Source: Cohnella zeiphila
GTDB lineage: Bacteria; Bacillota; Bacilli; Paenibacillales; Paenibacillaceae
DNA: 64,000 nucleotides
Reading direction: 5' to 3'
Assembly (NCBI RefSeq): GCF_014212055.1
Contig: NZ_JACJVO010000024.1
Span: 1 to 64,000, forward strand
Below, one piece after another: positions 8,802 through 17,806 of this stretch; position 1 is the first letter of the stretch, and each line of letters starts with the position of its first letter. The notes under the pieces were generated by a model, which was not told the origin of the DNA, searched no databases, and saw nothing but the letters and a program-made list of their open reading frames with translations. The position numbers and the translations under genes are program-made.

Positions 8802-9140
8802 GATCGATCACAACCTTTGTTCGTCCATTCGCTCGGGCTTCCCGGCTATTTCTCTTTACCCGCCGATGCCTCATTTTGACTCGAAGAGCGAGATCCCAAA
8901 GGTGCCTTTGACTGATTTCGATCGGGCTGCCGCAAGCGCCTGGACAGCTCTTTCTCGAGAAGCGCGCCCCGCTTCGTTACGTCTTTTATCGCCCCGGACC
9001 ATCGCATCATTATATGATTCGTGCAATGACATCCGCTTCCTTCCGTGCGGCGAAAAAAAAGGACTTTTGTCGCATTTTCGACGATGTTGTCATTAACGCC
9101 ACTCTTGTGCAACCTGCCGCCTCTCACCTCCCGGGCAAAG
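8802..9140. other. Intergenic region without a recognisable gene
   Basis: This stretch separates the nuo operon terminator from the S8 protease. A perfect TATAAT lies on the minus strand at 9014-9009, but it has no matching -35 at 16-18 bp, so it is only a weak candidate promoter for the protease. No credible open frame was found. Confidence 0.5.
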
Positions 9141-9168
9141 AGAAACCGCCGGAGAAAGCCTCCGGCGG
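9141..9168 (-). terminator. Terminator of the nuo operon
   Basis: A 9-bp G+C-rich stem, CCGCCGGAG (9146-9154) and CTCCGGCGG (9160-9168), lies 32 bp after the nuoN stop codon. The minus-strand tail TTTCTCTTT follows it. Confidence 0.75.
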
Positions 9169-9199
9169 CCGAGTCTCGAGCGCGGACCGAGCGTCCGCG

Positions 9200-10735
9200 C
9201 TACCGGGCCAGGAAGTCGGTCGTCAGCGAGAACAAGCCGTCCACCCAATCCAGCACCGGCTTCGGAAAAATGCCGAGCGCCACCGAACCGGCCGCGCAAA
9301 CCCAGATAACGACTCCGGTGGGGATCGTCATCCGCACGGAAGGCTCGTTTTCTCCGCCGCGCATGTACATCTGGCGGATGAACGAGAAGTAGACGTAGTA
9401 CGAAACGACGGTCGTTCCGAGCAGAATGGCAGCGAGCCAATATTCTCCGGTTTGTACCGTGGCGAACAGGATGTACAGCTTCCCGTAGAACCCGGCCGTG
9501 ATCGGCAGCCCCGCCAGCGAGCAGAGCAGCGCGGTCATCGCCGCCGCCGTCCAAGGAGCGCGGTGGTACAACCCGGCGAACGCGGACAGCTGCTCGTGCC
9601 CGGACGACCGCGACACGAGTGTCAGCACCGCGAGCGCCCCTATATTCATCAATACGTAAGCCGCCAAATAATAGACGAATTCCGAGAACAAAGAGGAGTG
9701 CAAGTTGGTCAGGTCAAGCGAAAGCGGCACCAGCAGAATGCCTGCGTTGGCGACGCCCGACAGGGCGAGCAGCCGCTTCGCGTTCTGCTGCTTCAGCGCC
9801 CCGGCGATGCCGACGATCATGGCCGCCGCGGCCAGCACCCCTAGCGCGAGGAACAGATCGTCCCGCACCTGCGAGTCGTCCCCCGTCGCGAACTGGGCGG
9901 TGTTCAGGAAGATGCGGTATACCATCGCCATCGCGGCCCCTTTGGCGACGACGGCCAGGAACGCCGTCACCGGCGTCGGAGCCCCCTGGTACACGTCCGG
10001 CGCCCAGGCGTGGAACGGCGCGAGCGCCAGCTTCAGGGCGAAGCCGACGATCATCAGGAAGAAGGCGACGTAAATCATCGCCCGGTAATCCGCCAGCGCT
10101 CCCGGCAGCGCCTGCCCGATCGAGGCCAGATGCGTGGTGCCGGTGACCCCGTACAGGAACGACATCCCGTACAGCACGAACGCCGACGCCGTCCCTCCGG
10201 TCACCACGTATTTGAAGGCCGCCTCCGCGGACTGTCCGCTTTTTTTGCGCACGGCCACCAGAACGTACGTCGTGATGCTGAGCAGTTCCATGCCGACGTA
10301 CATCGTCAGCATGTCGCCCGAGGAGGACATCGCCATCGCGCCGATAACGGCGGGAAGGATCAAGTAATAGAATTCTCCCTTGATCGGAACCTCGCGGTCC
10401 CGGACCGTTCCGAGCGAAGCGAGCACGATCAGCGCCGTCGCCCCGAGGAACGCCAGCTTGAGCAAGTTGCCGAAGTTGTCGACGCGCCAGCTGCCGCCGA
10501 GCACGTTCCGGAAAGCGTCTTTGCCCGCATCCTTCCAGACATTCAGATCATGGATGTGCCAGCAGACGAACACGCCGGCCAGCACCAGCCCGACGAGCGC
10601 CCCCCAACCGATGACGTCGCGGCCGACCCGCCTCGGCAGCGCCAGATCCAGAACGGCCAGCGCGATCGTAAAGGCCGCCAGCACGATCTCGGGCGCCAAG
10701 TACCAGCTATCGCTCCATGTCAACGTCGTGATCAT
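9200..10735 (-). CDS. nuoN: NADH-quinone oxidoreductase subunit N
   Basis: NuoN is one of three antiporter-like proton-channel subunits in the membrane arm of complex I. The 511-aa protein has about 14 membrane segments. The proton-antiporter core carries conserved Lys and His residues, with an AFHAWAPDVYQGAPTP segment typical of the NuoN/M/L family. It is the last gene of the operon, 2 bp after nuoM, and is followed by a terminator. Confidence 0.96.
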   Translation of the reverse strand: MITTLTWSDSWYLAPEIVLAAFTIALAVLDLALPRRVGRDVIGWGALVGLVLAGVFVCWHIHDLNVWKDAGKDAFRNVLGGSWRVDNFGNLLKLAFLGATALIVLASLGTVRDREVPIKGEFYYLILPAVIGAMAMSSSGDMLTMYVGMELLSITTYVLVAVRKKSGQSAEAAFKYVVTGGTASAFVLYGMSFLYGVTGTTHLASIGQALPGALADYRAMIYVAFFLMIVGFALKLALAPFHAWAPDVYQGAPTPVTAFLAVVAKGAAMAMVYRIFLNTAQFATGDDSQVRDDLFLALGVLAAAAMIVGIAGALKQQNAKRLLALSGVANAGILLVPLSLDLTNLHSSLFSEFVYYLAAYVLMNIGALAVLTLVSRSSGHEQLSAFAGLYHRAPWTAAAMTALLCSLAGLPITAGFYGKLYILFATVQTGEYWLAAILLGTTVVSYYVYFSFIRQMYMRGGENEPSVRMTIPTGVVIWVCAAGSVALGIFPKPVLDWVDGLFSLTTDFLAR

Positions 10736-10737
10736 GT

Positions 10738-12348
10738 TCAGCCCCCCACCCTCGTCTGGAGTTCCTTAAGCAGTCCGTCGAAGCCGTGCTGCATCAGGTC
10801 GGTGAGAAGAGACGGGTAGACGCCGAGCAGGACGATGAGCGCGGTAAGGGCGACCATCGGAAGCGCCTCGATGAATCTCGCCTCCTTGAGGCCGATCCAC
10901 TTCTCCTGCATCGGTCCGTGGATCATCGCCAGCACGCCGCGAAGCACGTACACCGCCGCGAACAGGACGCCCAGCACGCCGATCGCGGTCAACCATTTCC
11001 AGGTATCGAACAGACCGAGGAACGACAGGAATTCGCCGATAAAACCCGACAAGCCGGGCAGCCCGAGCGATGCAAGCCCCGCGGTCAGCAGAATGCCCGA
11101 CGTGAACGGCAGGCTGCGCGCGAGTCCGCCCAATTCGTCCAGCCTTGTCGTCCCCGTCCTCTCGTACAAGCTGCCGACGATCAGGAACAGCAGCGCCGAG
11201 ATGAGCCCGTGCGAGACGGCTTGGTAGATCGCGCCCTCGAATCCGGTCTCGTTCAAGGAAGCGATGCCTAGCAGGACGATCCCCATATGGCTGATGCTGG
11301 AATAGGCGAGCACCAGCTTGAATTCTTTTTGCGCGCAGGCGAGAATCGCCCCGTACAAAATATTGATCACGCCGAGCGTCGCCAGCACCGGGGCCCAGGA
11401 ATCGATCTGGCCCGGGAAAAGGAGCGCCACGAAGCGGATGAGGCCGTAGACTCCCATCTTCAGCAAAATGCCGGAGTGGATCATGACGACCGAAGGCGGA
11501 GCCTCCGTGTGCACTTTCAGCATCCACGTGTGGAACGGGAAAAACGGAAGCTTGATGCCGAACGCGATCAGAAGCAGAATGAACGCCGCCCAGCGCAGGT
11601 TGCCGGACAGGAACATGGCTCCTCCCGCGTTCGCCGCCGCGTTCGGATCGGCTAGATTGGCCAGCATCGTATCGTAGCTGCCGCTGTAAACAAGCTCCAC
11701 GCCTCCGGCCGTCTGCGTCGCGCTGAAGCCGAGCGTCGCGATCAGAATCAGGAACCCGAGCAGCATGACCGCCGAGCCCAACCCGTTGTAGAGAAGGAAG
11801 CGGTTGGCGGCTTTTTCCTTGCCGAAGTACCCCCAGATGCCGATCAGGAAAAACATCGGAAGGAGCGTCAGCTCGAAAAAGATGAAGAACAGCACGACGT
11901 CCCGCGCCAGGAATACCCCGTACATGCCGGTCTGCAGCAGCAGAAACAGCGGGTAGAACGTTTTCCAGCGCTTATGGATATGAACCGTAGCCAGCGCCGA
12001 CATCGTCGAGACGATTCCCGTCAGCAGCACGAGCGGAAGCGAGATGCCGTCAATACCGAGCAAATAGTTGAAAACGAGCCGGTAAGAGGTTACGCCTTGC
12101 GACGCCGACCAAGCTTCCGCATTGAGCGGAACCGACAGCCACGTGCCGTGCTCCGCGTACGCCCCCCCTCCGAGTATCGGTTCGTAGGAGGCGAACAGCA
12201 GGAGACCCAGAACGAGCGGAACGACGGAGAAAACGATCGCCGTCCAGCGCAGCAAACGGGCGTTCTGCTTGGGCATGAGCAGCGTGACGACCGCGCCCAG
12301 CAGCGGGAGCCAGACGATGAGCGACAACACCGGAATGTCCTCCAGCAT
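10738..12348 (-). CDS. nuoM: NADH-quinone oxidoreductase subunit M
   Basis: NuoM is an antiporter-like membrane subunit of complex I. The 536-aa protein has the family segment PFFPFHTWMLKVHTEAPPSV and a conserved Glu in FFIFFELTLLPMFFLIG. The start is placed at the ATG at 12348, 8 nt after AAGGAGG and overlapping the nuoL stop by one base (TGATG). A GTG one codon upstream is an alternative. Confidence 0.96.
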   Translation of the reverse strand: MLEDIPVLSLIVWLPLLGAVVTLLMPKQNARLLRWTAIVFSVVPLVLGLLLFASYEPILGGGAYAEHGTWLSVPLNAEAWSASQGVTSYRLVFNYLLGIDGISLPLVLLTGIVSTMSALATVHIHKRWKTFYPLFLLLQTGMYGVFLARDVVLFFIFFELTLLPMFFLIGIWGYFGKEKAANRFLLYNGLGSAVMLLGFLILIATLGFSATQTAGGVELVYSGSYDTMLANLADPNAAANAGGAMFLSGNLRWAAFILLLIAFGIKLPFFPFHTWMLKVHTEAPPSVVMIHSGILLKMGVYGLIRFVALLFPGQIDSWAPVLATLGVINILYGAILACAQKEFKLVLAYSSISHMGIVLLGIASLNETGFEGAIYQAVSHGLISALLFLIVGSLYERTGTTRLDELGGLARSLPFTSGILLTAGLASLGLPGLSGFIGEFLSFLGLFDTWKWLTAIGVLGVLFAAVYVLRGVLAMIHGPMQEKWIGLKEARFIEALPMVALTALIVLLGVYPSLLTDLMQHGFDGLLKELQTRVGG

Positions 12349-14231
12349 CACCAGAACCTCCTTCCGGCGATCGCCAGCACGAGGATGACGGCCGCGATGA
12401 TCGCGACGAGCCCATAGGTCTGCACCTGGCCGTTCTGCAGCCGGGTATTCGCCCGGCCGAGCGCGCTCACCGCCGAGCCCGCAAGGCGCACGGCCCCGTC
12501 CACGACCACTTCGTCGAAGAAACGAAGCCCCTGCCCGAGCCGGCCCAGCGACTTCACGAACAGCAGGTCATACAGCTCGTCGACGTAATATTTGCGCTCC
12601 AGCAGCCGTGCGAGCCAAGGCAGCCGGGACGAGACGACGTCCGGCCGCACCGCTCCCCGCCCGCCGTAGATCAGCCAGCCCAGGCCGATACCGAGCAGAG
12701 AGACGACGATCGAGACGACGATAGCGACTCCGTTCGCGTCCTCCTTCTCTCCGCCGCCGCTCAGCCAGGGGCCGAGCCAATCCTGGAACGGCGTCATGAC
12801 GAAGCCGGCCGCAACCGCCAGCACCGCGAGCACGACAAGCGGCACGGTCATGACCGCCGGAGATTCCTTCGCGTGCGCATACGCCTCTGCGCTTCCGCGA
12901 GGCTTGCCCGCGAAGACGAGCAGGAACAGCCTCGCCATGTACAAGGCGGTAAAAAACGCGGCGACGGCGCCGACGACGAACAGCCACGGGCGATCATCCA
13001 GCGCCGCGCCCAGAATGGCGTCCTTCGACCAGAACCCGGACAGCGGCGGAATGCCCGACAGGGCCAGGGCTCCGATGCCGAACGTCCAGGCCGTCGTTTT
13101 CATGCGGCGGCCGAGTCCGCCCATCTCCCGGATGTCCTGCGTATGTACCGCGTGAATGACGCTGCCCGCGGCCAGGAACAGCAGCGCCTTGAAGAAGGCG
13201 TGCGTGAACAGGTGGAACATGGCGGCGGTCGTGGAACCGACTCCCAGCGCCAGCATCATGTAGCCGAGCTGGCTGACCGTCGAGAAGGCGAGCACGCGCT
13301 TGATGTCGTTCTGCGCAAGGCCGATCGTCGCGGCGAAGATCGCCGTGAACGCGCCGACGATCGCCACGGTGTCCATCGCGGCCGGCGCCGCCGCGAAGAT
13401 GTCGAACGTGCGCACGACGAGGAACACGCCGGCGGCGACCATCGTGGCCGCGTGAATGAGCGCGCTGATCGGCGTCGGGCCTTCCATCGCGTCCGGAAGC
13501 CACACGTGCAGCGGGAATTGGCCGGACTTGCCGGCGGCCCCCAGGAAGATCAGCAGCGCGATCAGCGTCGTCAGCGACGTCGAGATCAAGCCGCTCTGCG
13601 TTCCGAACACGTTGTGCAGGCTGGAGAAATCAAGCGCATGGCCGGGCATATACCAGAAAAGCAGAAGAATGGCGATCAGCAGCCCGAGGTCTCCGATGCG
13701 GGTGACGATGAACGCTTTTTTGGCGGCGGCGCGCGCTTCGGGCTTCTGGAACCAGAAGCCGATCAGCAGGAACGAGCAGACGCCCACCAGCTCCCAGCAG
13801 ACGTACATGATCAGCAGATTGTCGGACAGCGTCAGGCCGAGCATGGAGCTGACGAACAGCGATACGTAAGCGAAGAAGACGGCCGCTCTGTCGTCTCCTT
13901 TCATATAGCCGATCGAATAAAGGTTGACGAGCAAGGAGACGAACGTGACGATCGCCATCATGAGAGACGTCAGGTTCGTCACTTCGTAGCCCGCCGTAAG
14001 CTGCGTCCCTCCGACTCTCAGCCAATCGAAGCTGCCGTTGTAGTCGTCGGCGTTGCCCGACATCCGTTCGATCAGGATGAGCAGCGCGACGACGAAGGAG
14101 GCGAGCGAAGCGATCGTCGCGATCCAGCCCCCCGTCCGGTTCTGCTGGCGGCCCATCGCCGTCAGGACGGCGAACGCCGCGAGCGGGAACGCGGGGACGA
14201 GCCAGGCGTATTGCGAGAAGACGGTTGCCAT
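12348..14231 (-). CDS. nuoL: NADH-quinone oxidoreductase subunit L
   Basis: NuoL is the distal antiporter-like subunit of complex I, with a long C-terminal lateral helix. The 627-aa protein contains the family motif HVWLPDAMEGPTPISALIHA and a Glu in WELVGVCSFLLIG. The lateral-helix region falls in the last 100 residues. A very strong AGGAGGTG site fixes the start at the ATG at 14231 (MATVFSQ) and rules out the upstream in-frame ATG at 14252, which would overlap nuoK. Confidence 0.97.
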   Translation of the reverse strand: MATVFSQYAWLVPAFPLAAFAVLTAMGRQQNRTGGWIATIASLASFVVALLILIERMSGNADDYNGSFDWLRVGGTQLTAGYEVTNLTSLMMAIVTFVSLLVNLYSIGYMKGDDRAAVFFAYVSLFVSSMLGLTLSDNLLIMYVCWELVGVCSFLLIGFWFQKPEARAAAKKAFIVTRIGDLGLLIAILLLFWYMPGHALDFSSLHNVFGTQSGLISTSLTTLIALLIFLGAAGKSGQFPLHVWLPDAMEGPTPISALIHAATMVAAGVFLVVRTFDIFAAAPAAMDTVAIVGAFTAIFAATIGLAQNDIKRVLAFSTVSQLGYMMLALGVGSTTAAMFHLFTHAFFKALLFLAAGSVIHAVHTQDIREMGGLGRRMKTTAWTFGIGALALSGIPPLSGFWSKDAILGAALDDRPWLFVVGAVAAFFTALYMARLFLLVFAGKPRGSAEAYAHAKESPAVMTVPLVVLAVLAVAAGFVMTPFQDWLGPWLSGGGEKEDANGVAIVVSIVVSLLGIGLGWLIYGGRGAVRPDVVSSRLPWLARLLERKYYVDELYDLLFVKSLGRLGQGLRFFDEVVVDGAVRLAGSAVSALGRANTRLQNGQVQTYGLVAIIAAVILVLAIAGRRFW

Positions 14232-14235
14232 GGCC

Positions 14236-14538
14236 TCACCTCCTGAGCTCATCGAATTCGTCCACGTTGACCGTAGCCCGGTTGCGGTAGAGCGCGATCA
14301 ATACGGCGATTCCGACGGCGGCTTCGGCGGCCGCGACCGTCATGGAGAACAAGGCGAACACCTGGCCTTTCAGGGAAGGGGCGATGCCGTACCGCGAAAA
14401 AGCGATCAAGTTCAAATTGACCGCGTTCAGCATCAGCTCGATCGACAGCAGCACGACGACGGCGTTGCGCTTGGTGAGAACCCCATACAACCCGATGCAG
14501 AACAGGACGGCGGCCAGCGTCAAATAGGAAGCGAGCAT
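14236..14538 (-). CDS. nuoK: NADH-quinone oxidoreductase subunit K
   Basis: NuoK is a small three-helix membrane subunit of complex I involved in proton transfer. The 100-aa protein ([13 protein letters not shown]) has the family's two membrane Glu residues, in [12 protein letters not shown] and in [12 protein letters not shown]. Length and motifs match the family exactly. The start follows the nuoJ stop by 2 bp. A GGGAGGAGG site lies about 15 nt upstream, rather far. Confidence 0.96.
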   Translation of the reverse strand: MLASYLTLAAVLFCIGLYGVLTKRNAVVVLLSIELMLNAVNLNLIAFSRYGIAPSLKGQVFALFSMTVAAAEAAVGIAVLIALYRNRATVNVDEFDELRR

Positions 14539-14540
14539 GC

Positions 14541-15068
14541 TCACGATTCTTCGGCCTCCTCCCGTTTGGCGAGCGCGACGGCGCCGACGAACGCCACCGT
14601 CAACAGCACCGACACCAGCTCGAACGGAATCGCGTAGCCGGTGTACAGCTCCTTGCCGATCGCCATCGTATTGTCGCCCGGCAGCGGGTCGGCGGGCGCC
14701 GGAAAGCCCGCGCTGCGGATCGCGTAGAACAGAATGCCGAACAGGCACAAGCACCCGATCGCCGCCAGCGTCTCCTGCAGCGGGCGGCCGGCTTCCTTGC
14801 CCTCGTCCTGGTGCTTGGTCATCATGATGCCGAAGATCATCAGAATGGTCACCGCGCCGACGTACAGCAGCACCTGCACGAACGCGACGAATTCGGCTCG
14901 CAGCAGGATGAACAGCCCGGCCAGAGAGACGAAAGTGAACGCCATGGACAGCGCCGTATGCACCACTTTCGTAAAGTTGACGGCCAGCACCGCCCCTGCG
15001 ATGGCGCACACCGCCAGCAGGAAGAAAGCGAAGAACTCCCCGCTCCAATCGACGTTAAACGTTAACAC
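14541..15068 (-). CDS. nuoJ: NADH-quinone oxidoreductase subunit J
   Basis: NuoJ is a membrane subunit of complex I that helps couple quinone reduction to proton pumping. The 175-aa protein has five membrane segments. The third carries the conserved pattern [18 protein letters not shown], with its pi-bulge region. The start is a GTG behind GAGGGGGGG, 3 bp after nuoI. Confidence 0.95.
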   Translation of the reverse strand: MLTFNVDWSGEFFAFFLLAVCAIAGAVLAVNFTKVVHTALSMAFTFVSLAGLFILLRAEFVAFVQVLLYVGAVTILMIFGIMMTKHQDEGKEAGRPLQETLAAIGCLCLFGILFYAIRSAGFPAPADPLPGDNTMAIGKELYTGYAIPFELVSVLLTVAFVGAVALAKREEAEES

Positions 15069-15071
15069 GGC

Positions 15072-15527
15072 TTACTTCGCCCCCCCTCGTTGCGGAGCGC
15101 CGATGTTGTTGTTGTCTTCGCGAACGTTCGTGTTGTTGCCGTACAGCCAGTCGACATCCTTGAACAAGTCGTCACGGCTGTAGGCGGCCAGCTCGAAGTT
15201 GTTCGTCATGACGATCGCTTCCGTCGGACATACCTCCGTGCACAGGTCGCAAAGGATGCAGATCTCGAAGTTGACGTCGAACGTGTCGAGCACCTTGCCC
15301 TTCTTCTCCGGGTCCGGATTCGGCTTGCCGGTGAGCGTGATGCATTCGGTCGGACAGATGCGCGCGCACTGGTTGCAGACGATGCATTTGTCCGGGTCGA
15401 GGTACTGAATGCCGCGGAAACGGTCCGGCATCTCGATCGGAACGTCGGGATACTTCAGCGTCGACTTCTTGGAGCCCATCGTCTTCAGCGTCACGCCGAG
15501 CCCCTTGATGATTCCGGTTCCTTTCAT
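15072..15527 (-). CDS. nuoI: NADH-quinone oxidoreductase subunit I (2x[4Fe-4S])
   Basis: NuoI is the ferredoxin-like subunit that carries electrons through two [4Fe-4S] clusters to NuoB. The 151-aa protein has two complete CxxCxxCxxxCP motifs, CIVCNQCARICP (about 49-60) and CILCDLCTEVCP (about 92-103). The C-terminus is Asn-rich and polar. GAGGAGG precedes the ATG. Directly upstream (higher coordinates) lies an unusual hairpin-repeat spacer that separates it from nuoH. Confidence 0.96.
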   Translation of the reverse strand: MKGTGIIKGLGVTLKTMGSKKSTLKYPDVPIEMPDRFRGIQYLDPDKCIVCNQCARICPTECITLTGKPNPDPEKKGKVLDTFDVNFEICILCDLCTEVCPTEAIVMTNNFELAAYSRDDLFKDVDWLYGNNTNVREDNNNIGAPQRGGAK

Positions 15528-15542
15528 CTATTCGTCAGCCTC

Positions 15543-15690
15543 CTCACCGCAACCATTATCGTCAGCCGCAGGCTGATTGATTGGTTGTCGGGTCACCGCA
15601 ACCATTATCGTCAGCCGCAACCGTTATCGTCAGCCGCAGGCTGATGGATCGGTTGTCGGCCCAGCCGCAGGCTGATGGATCGGTTGTCGG
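15543..15690. repeat. Three CAGCC-GCA-GGCTG hairpin repeats inside the nuo operon
   Basis: The palindrome CAGCCGCAGGCTG occurs at 15563, 15631 and 15662. Each is followed by GATGGATCGGTTGTCGG or a close variant. The upstream arm CCGCAACCATTATCGT occurs twice and a partial CGCAACCGTTATCGT once. The block fills the nuoI-nuoH gap, while all other nuo gene junctions are 0-6 bp or overlap. Confidence 0.9.
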
Positions 15691-15692
15691 GT

Positions 15693-16700
15693 TTATCCCC
15701 ACCATTCGATCCCCAGCGCCGTCAAGAAAATATTCAGAATCGCCAGCGGAAGCAGCACCTTCCACGCCATTCCCATCAACTGGTCGACGCGCAGGCGGGG
15801 AAGCGTGGCGCGAATCCAGAACAGGAAGAAGACGATCACCGCAAATTTGAGAGCAAACCAGATCAGCCCGGGAATGAAATCGAGCTGCGGGAACGGCGGA
15901 TTCCACCCTCCCAGGAACAGGATGGTCGCCAGGCAGGCGATCGCGTACATGTAGATGTACTCCGACAGCATGAAGAAAGCGAAACGGAAGCCGCTGTACT
16001 CGACATGGTAGCCCGCGACCAGCTCCGATTCCGCTTCCGGCAGGTCGAACGGGGTCCGGTTCAGCTCCGACACCGCCGCGACGACGAACACCGCGAACCC
16101 GAGAATCTGGGGAATGAAGTTCCAGTGCCAGAAATACCCGGTCTGATGAAGCACGACCTCTCTCAGGTTGAGGCTGCCGGTCATCATCGTCACGCCGACG
16201 ATCGACATGACGAGCGGCACCTCGTAGCTGATCATTTGCGCCGCCGACCGCATGCCGCCAAGCAAAGCATACTTGTTGTTCGACGCCCAGCCGGCGACGA
16301 CGATCGCGATCGTCGTCACCCCCGACAGCGCGATATAGTACAGAAAGCCGACGTTCAGGTCGGCAAACGGGAGATGGAGCCCGTAAGGAATAATGGCGAG
16401 CACGAGAAAAGACGGCACGAACGCCAGCGCGGGCGCGAGGATGAACAGCGCTTTGTCGGCGCGGGCCGGAATCGTGTCTTCCTTGAGCAGCAGCTTGGCG
16501 ACGTCCGCCACGGTCTGCAGGAGACCCAACGGCCCGGTTCGGTTCGGCCCTATGCGGAACTGCATCCAGCCGATCACTTTGCGCTCGAAATAAATGGCGT
16601 ACGTGACGAACACGATCACGACGGCAAGCGCGGCGATCGCTTCCAGCGCGAAGATGCCGACATGCCCCCAACTGACGGGCGAGTTGAAGTAACGATCCAC
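15693..16700 (-). CDS. nuoH: NADH-quinone oxidoreductase subunit H
   Basis: NuoH forms much of the quinone-binding chamber at the membrane/peripheral arm junction of complex I. The 335-aa protein has eight membrane segments. It carries the family signatures YFERKVIGWMQFRIGPNR and the loop ELNRTPFDLPEAESELVAGY. The start is the GTG at 16700 (MDRYFNSP), preceded by GGGGAGGTGG and overlapping the nuoD stop by one base (TAGTG). The frame stays open far upstream inside nuoD, but that part is a shadow. Confidence 0.96.
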   Translation of the reverse strand: MDRYFNSPVSWGHVGIFALEAIAALAVVIVFVTYAIYFERKVIGWMQFRIGPNRTGPLGLLQTVADVAKLLLKEDTIPARADKALFILAPALAFVPSFLVLAIIPYGLHLPFADLNVGFLYYIALSGVTTIAIVVAGWASNNKYALLGGMRSAAQMISYEVPLVMSIVGVTMMTGSLNLREVVLHQTGYFWHWNFIPQILGFAVFVVAAVSELNRTPFDLPEAESELVAGYHVEYSGFRFAFFMLSEYIYMYAIACLATILFLGGWNPPFPQLDFIPGLIWFALKFAVIVFFLFWIRATLPRLRVDQLMGMAWKVLLPLAILNIFLTALGIEWWG

Positions 16701-17800
16701 TAGCAGTCCACCTCCCCGAGCACGATATCGATCCCTCCGAGAATGGTCACCAGGTTCGTCATGCTTTCTCCAACAAGCAGTTTGGGCAGAATCTGCAGGT
16801 TCACGAACGACGGACGCCGGAACTTGAGCCGGTACGGTTCGGCCTTGCCTTTGGACACGATGTAGCAGCCGATCTCGCCGCGCGGCGATTCGATCCGCAC
16901 ATAGATCTCGCCGGCCGGAGGCCGGATGACGCGCGGAACCTTGCCCATCGTCTCGCCGCCTTCGGGGAATTGCTCCAGCGCCTGCTCCAGAATGCGCAGG
17001 CTTTGGCGCATCTCCTCCAGACGGAGGAGATAGCGGTCGTAGCAGTCCCCGTTCGTCCCGACGGGCACGTCGAATTCGAAGCGGTCGTACAGGCTGTAGG
17101 GCTCGTTTTTGCGAAGGTCCCATTTCACGCCGGTGGAGCGAAGATTCGCGCCGGACAAACCGTAGGCGATCGCCGTCTCGGCGTCATACGCGCCGACGCC
17201 CTTGATCCGGGACAGCAAAATCTCGTTGCCGCTCGCCAGGTTGTCGTACTCCTCCAGCTTGCCGTGCATCGAACGGACGAATTCCTTCACCTTGTCGATC
17301 CAGCCGTCCGGCGCGTCCCATTTTACCCCGCCGACGCGCATGTAATTGTAGGTAAGCCTGGCGCCGCACAGCTCGTTGAACAGCTGCAAGATCCGCTCGC
17401 GATCGTTAAACGCATAAAGGAAGGGGCTCAACGCCCCGATGTCGAGCAGATAAGTTCCCCACCAGACCATATGGCTCGCCACGCGCTGCAATTCCATCAC
17501 GATGAGCCGGAGGAATTCGGCGCGTTCCGGAATTTCGAGCCCCATCAGCTTCTCGACGGCATGCACCAGCACATAGTTGTTCGTCATGGCGGACACGTAA
17601 TCCATCCGGTCGGTGTAGGGGATGATTTGCGTGAAATTCAAATTTTCCGCGAGCTTCTCGGTTCCCCGGTGCAGGTACCCCATGACCGGCGTCGCTTCGG
17701 TGATGATCTCCCCGTCCAGCTTGACGATGATGCGGAACACCCCGTGGGTGCTCGGATGCTGGGGGCCGACGTTCAGCAGCAGTTCCTCGGTTCGGATCAT
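16700..17800 (-). CDS. nuoD: NADH-quinone oxidoreductase subunit D
   Basis: NuoD is the 49-kDa-type subunit, related to the large subunit of NiFe hydrogenases, that forms the quinone site with NuoB and NuoH. The 366-aa protein has the signatures GPQHPSTHGVFR near the N-terminus, PYTDRMDYVSAM with the quinone-site Tyr, and a C-terminal SPRGEIGCYIVSKG. GGAGGTG lies before the ATG, and the gene is 6 bp after nuoC. Confidence 0.97.
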   Translation of the reverse strand: MIRTEELLLNVGPQHPSTHGVFRIIVKLDGEIITEATPVMGYLHRGTEKLAENLNFTQIIPYTDRMDYVSAMTNNYVLVHAVEKLMGLEIPERAEFLRLIVMELQRVASHMVWWGTYLLDIGALSPFLYAFNDRERILQLFNELCGARLTYNYMRVGGVKWDAPDGWIDKVKEFVRSMHGKLEEYDNLASGNEILLSRIKGVGAYDAETAIAYGLSGANLRSTGVKWDLRKNEPYSLYDRFEFDVPVGTNGDCYDRYLLRLEEMRQSLRILEQALEQFPEGGETMGKVPRVIRPPAGEIYVRIESPRGEIGCYIVSKGKAEPYRLKFRRPSFVNLQILPKLLVGESMTNLVTILGGIDIVLGEVDC

Positions 17801-17806
17801 TCCGGT

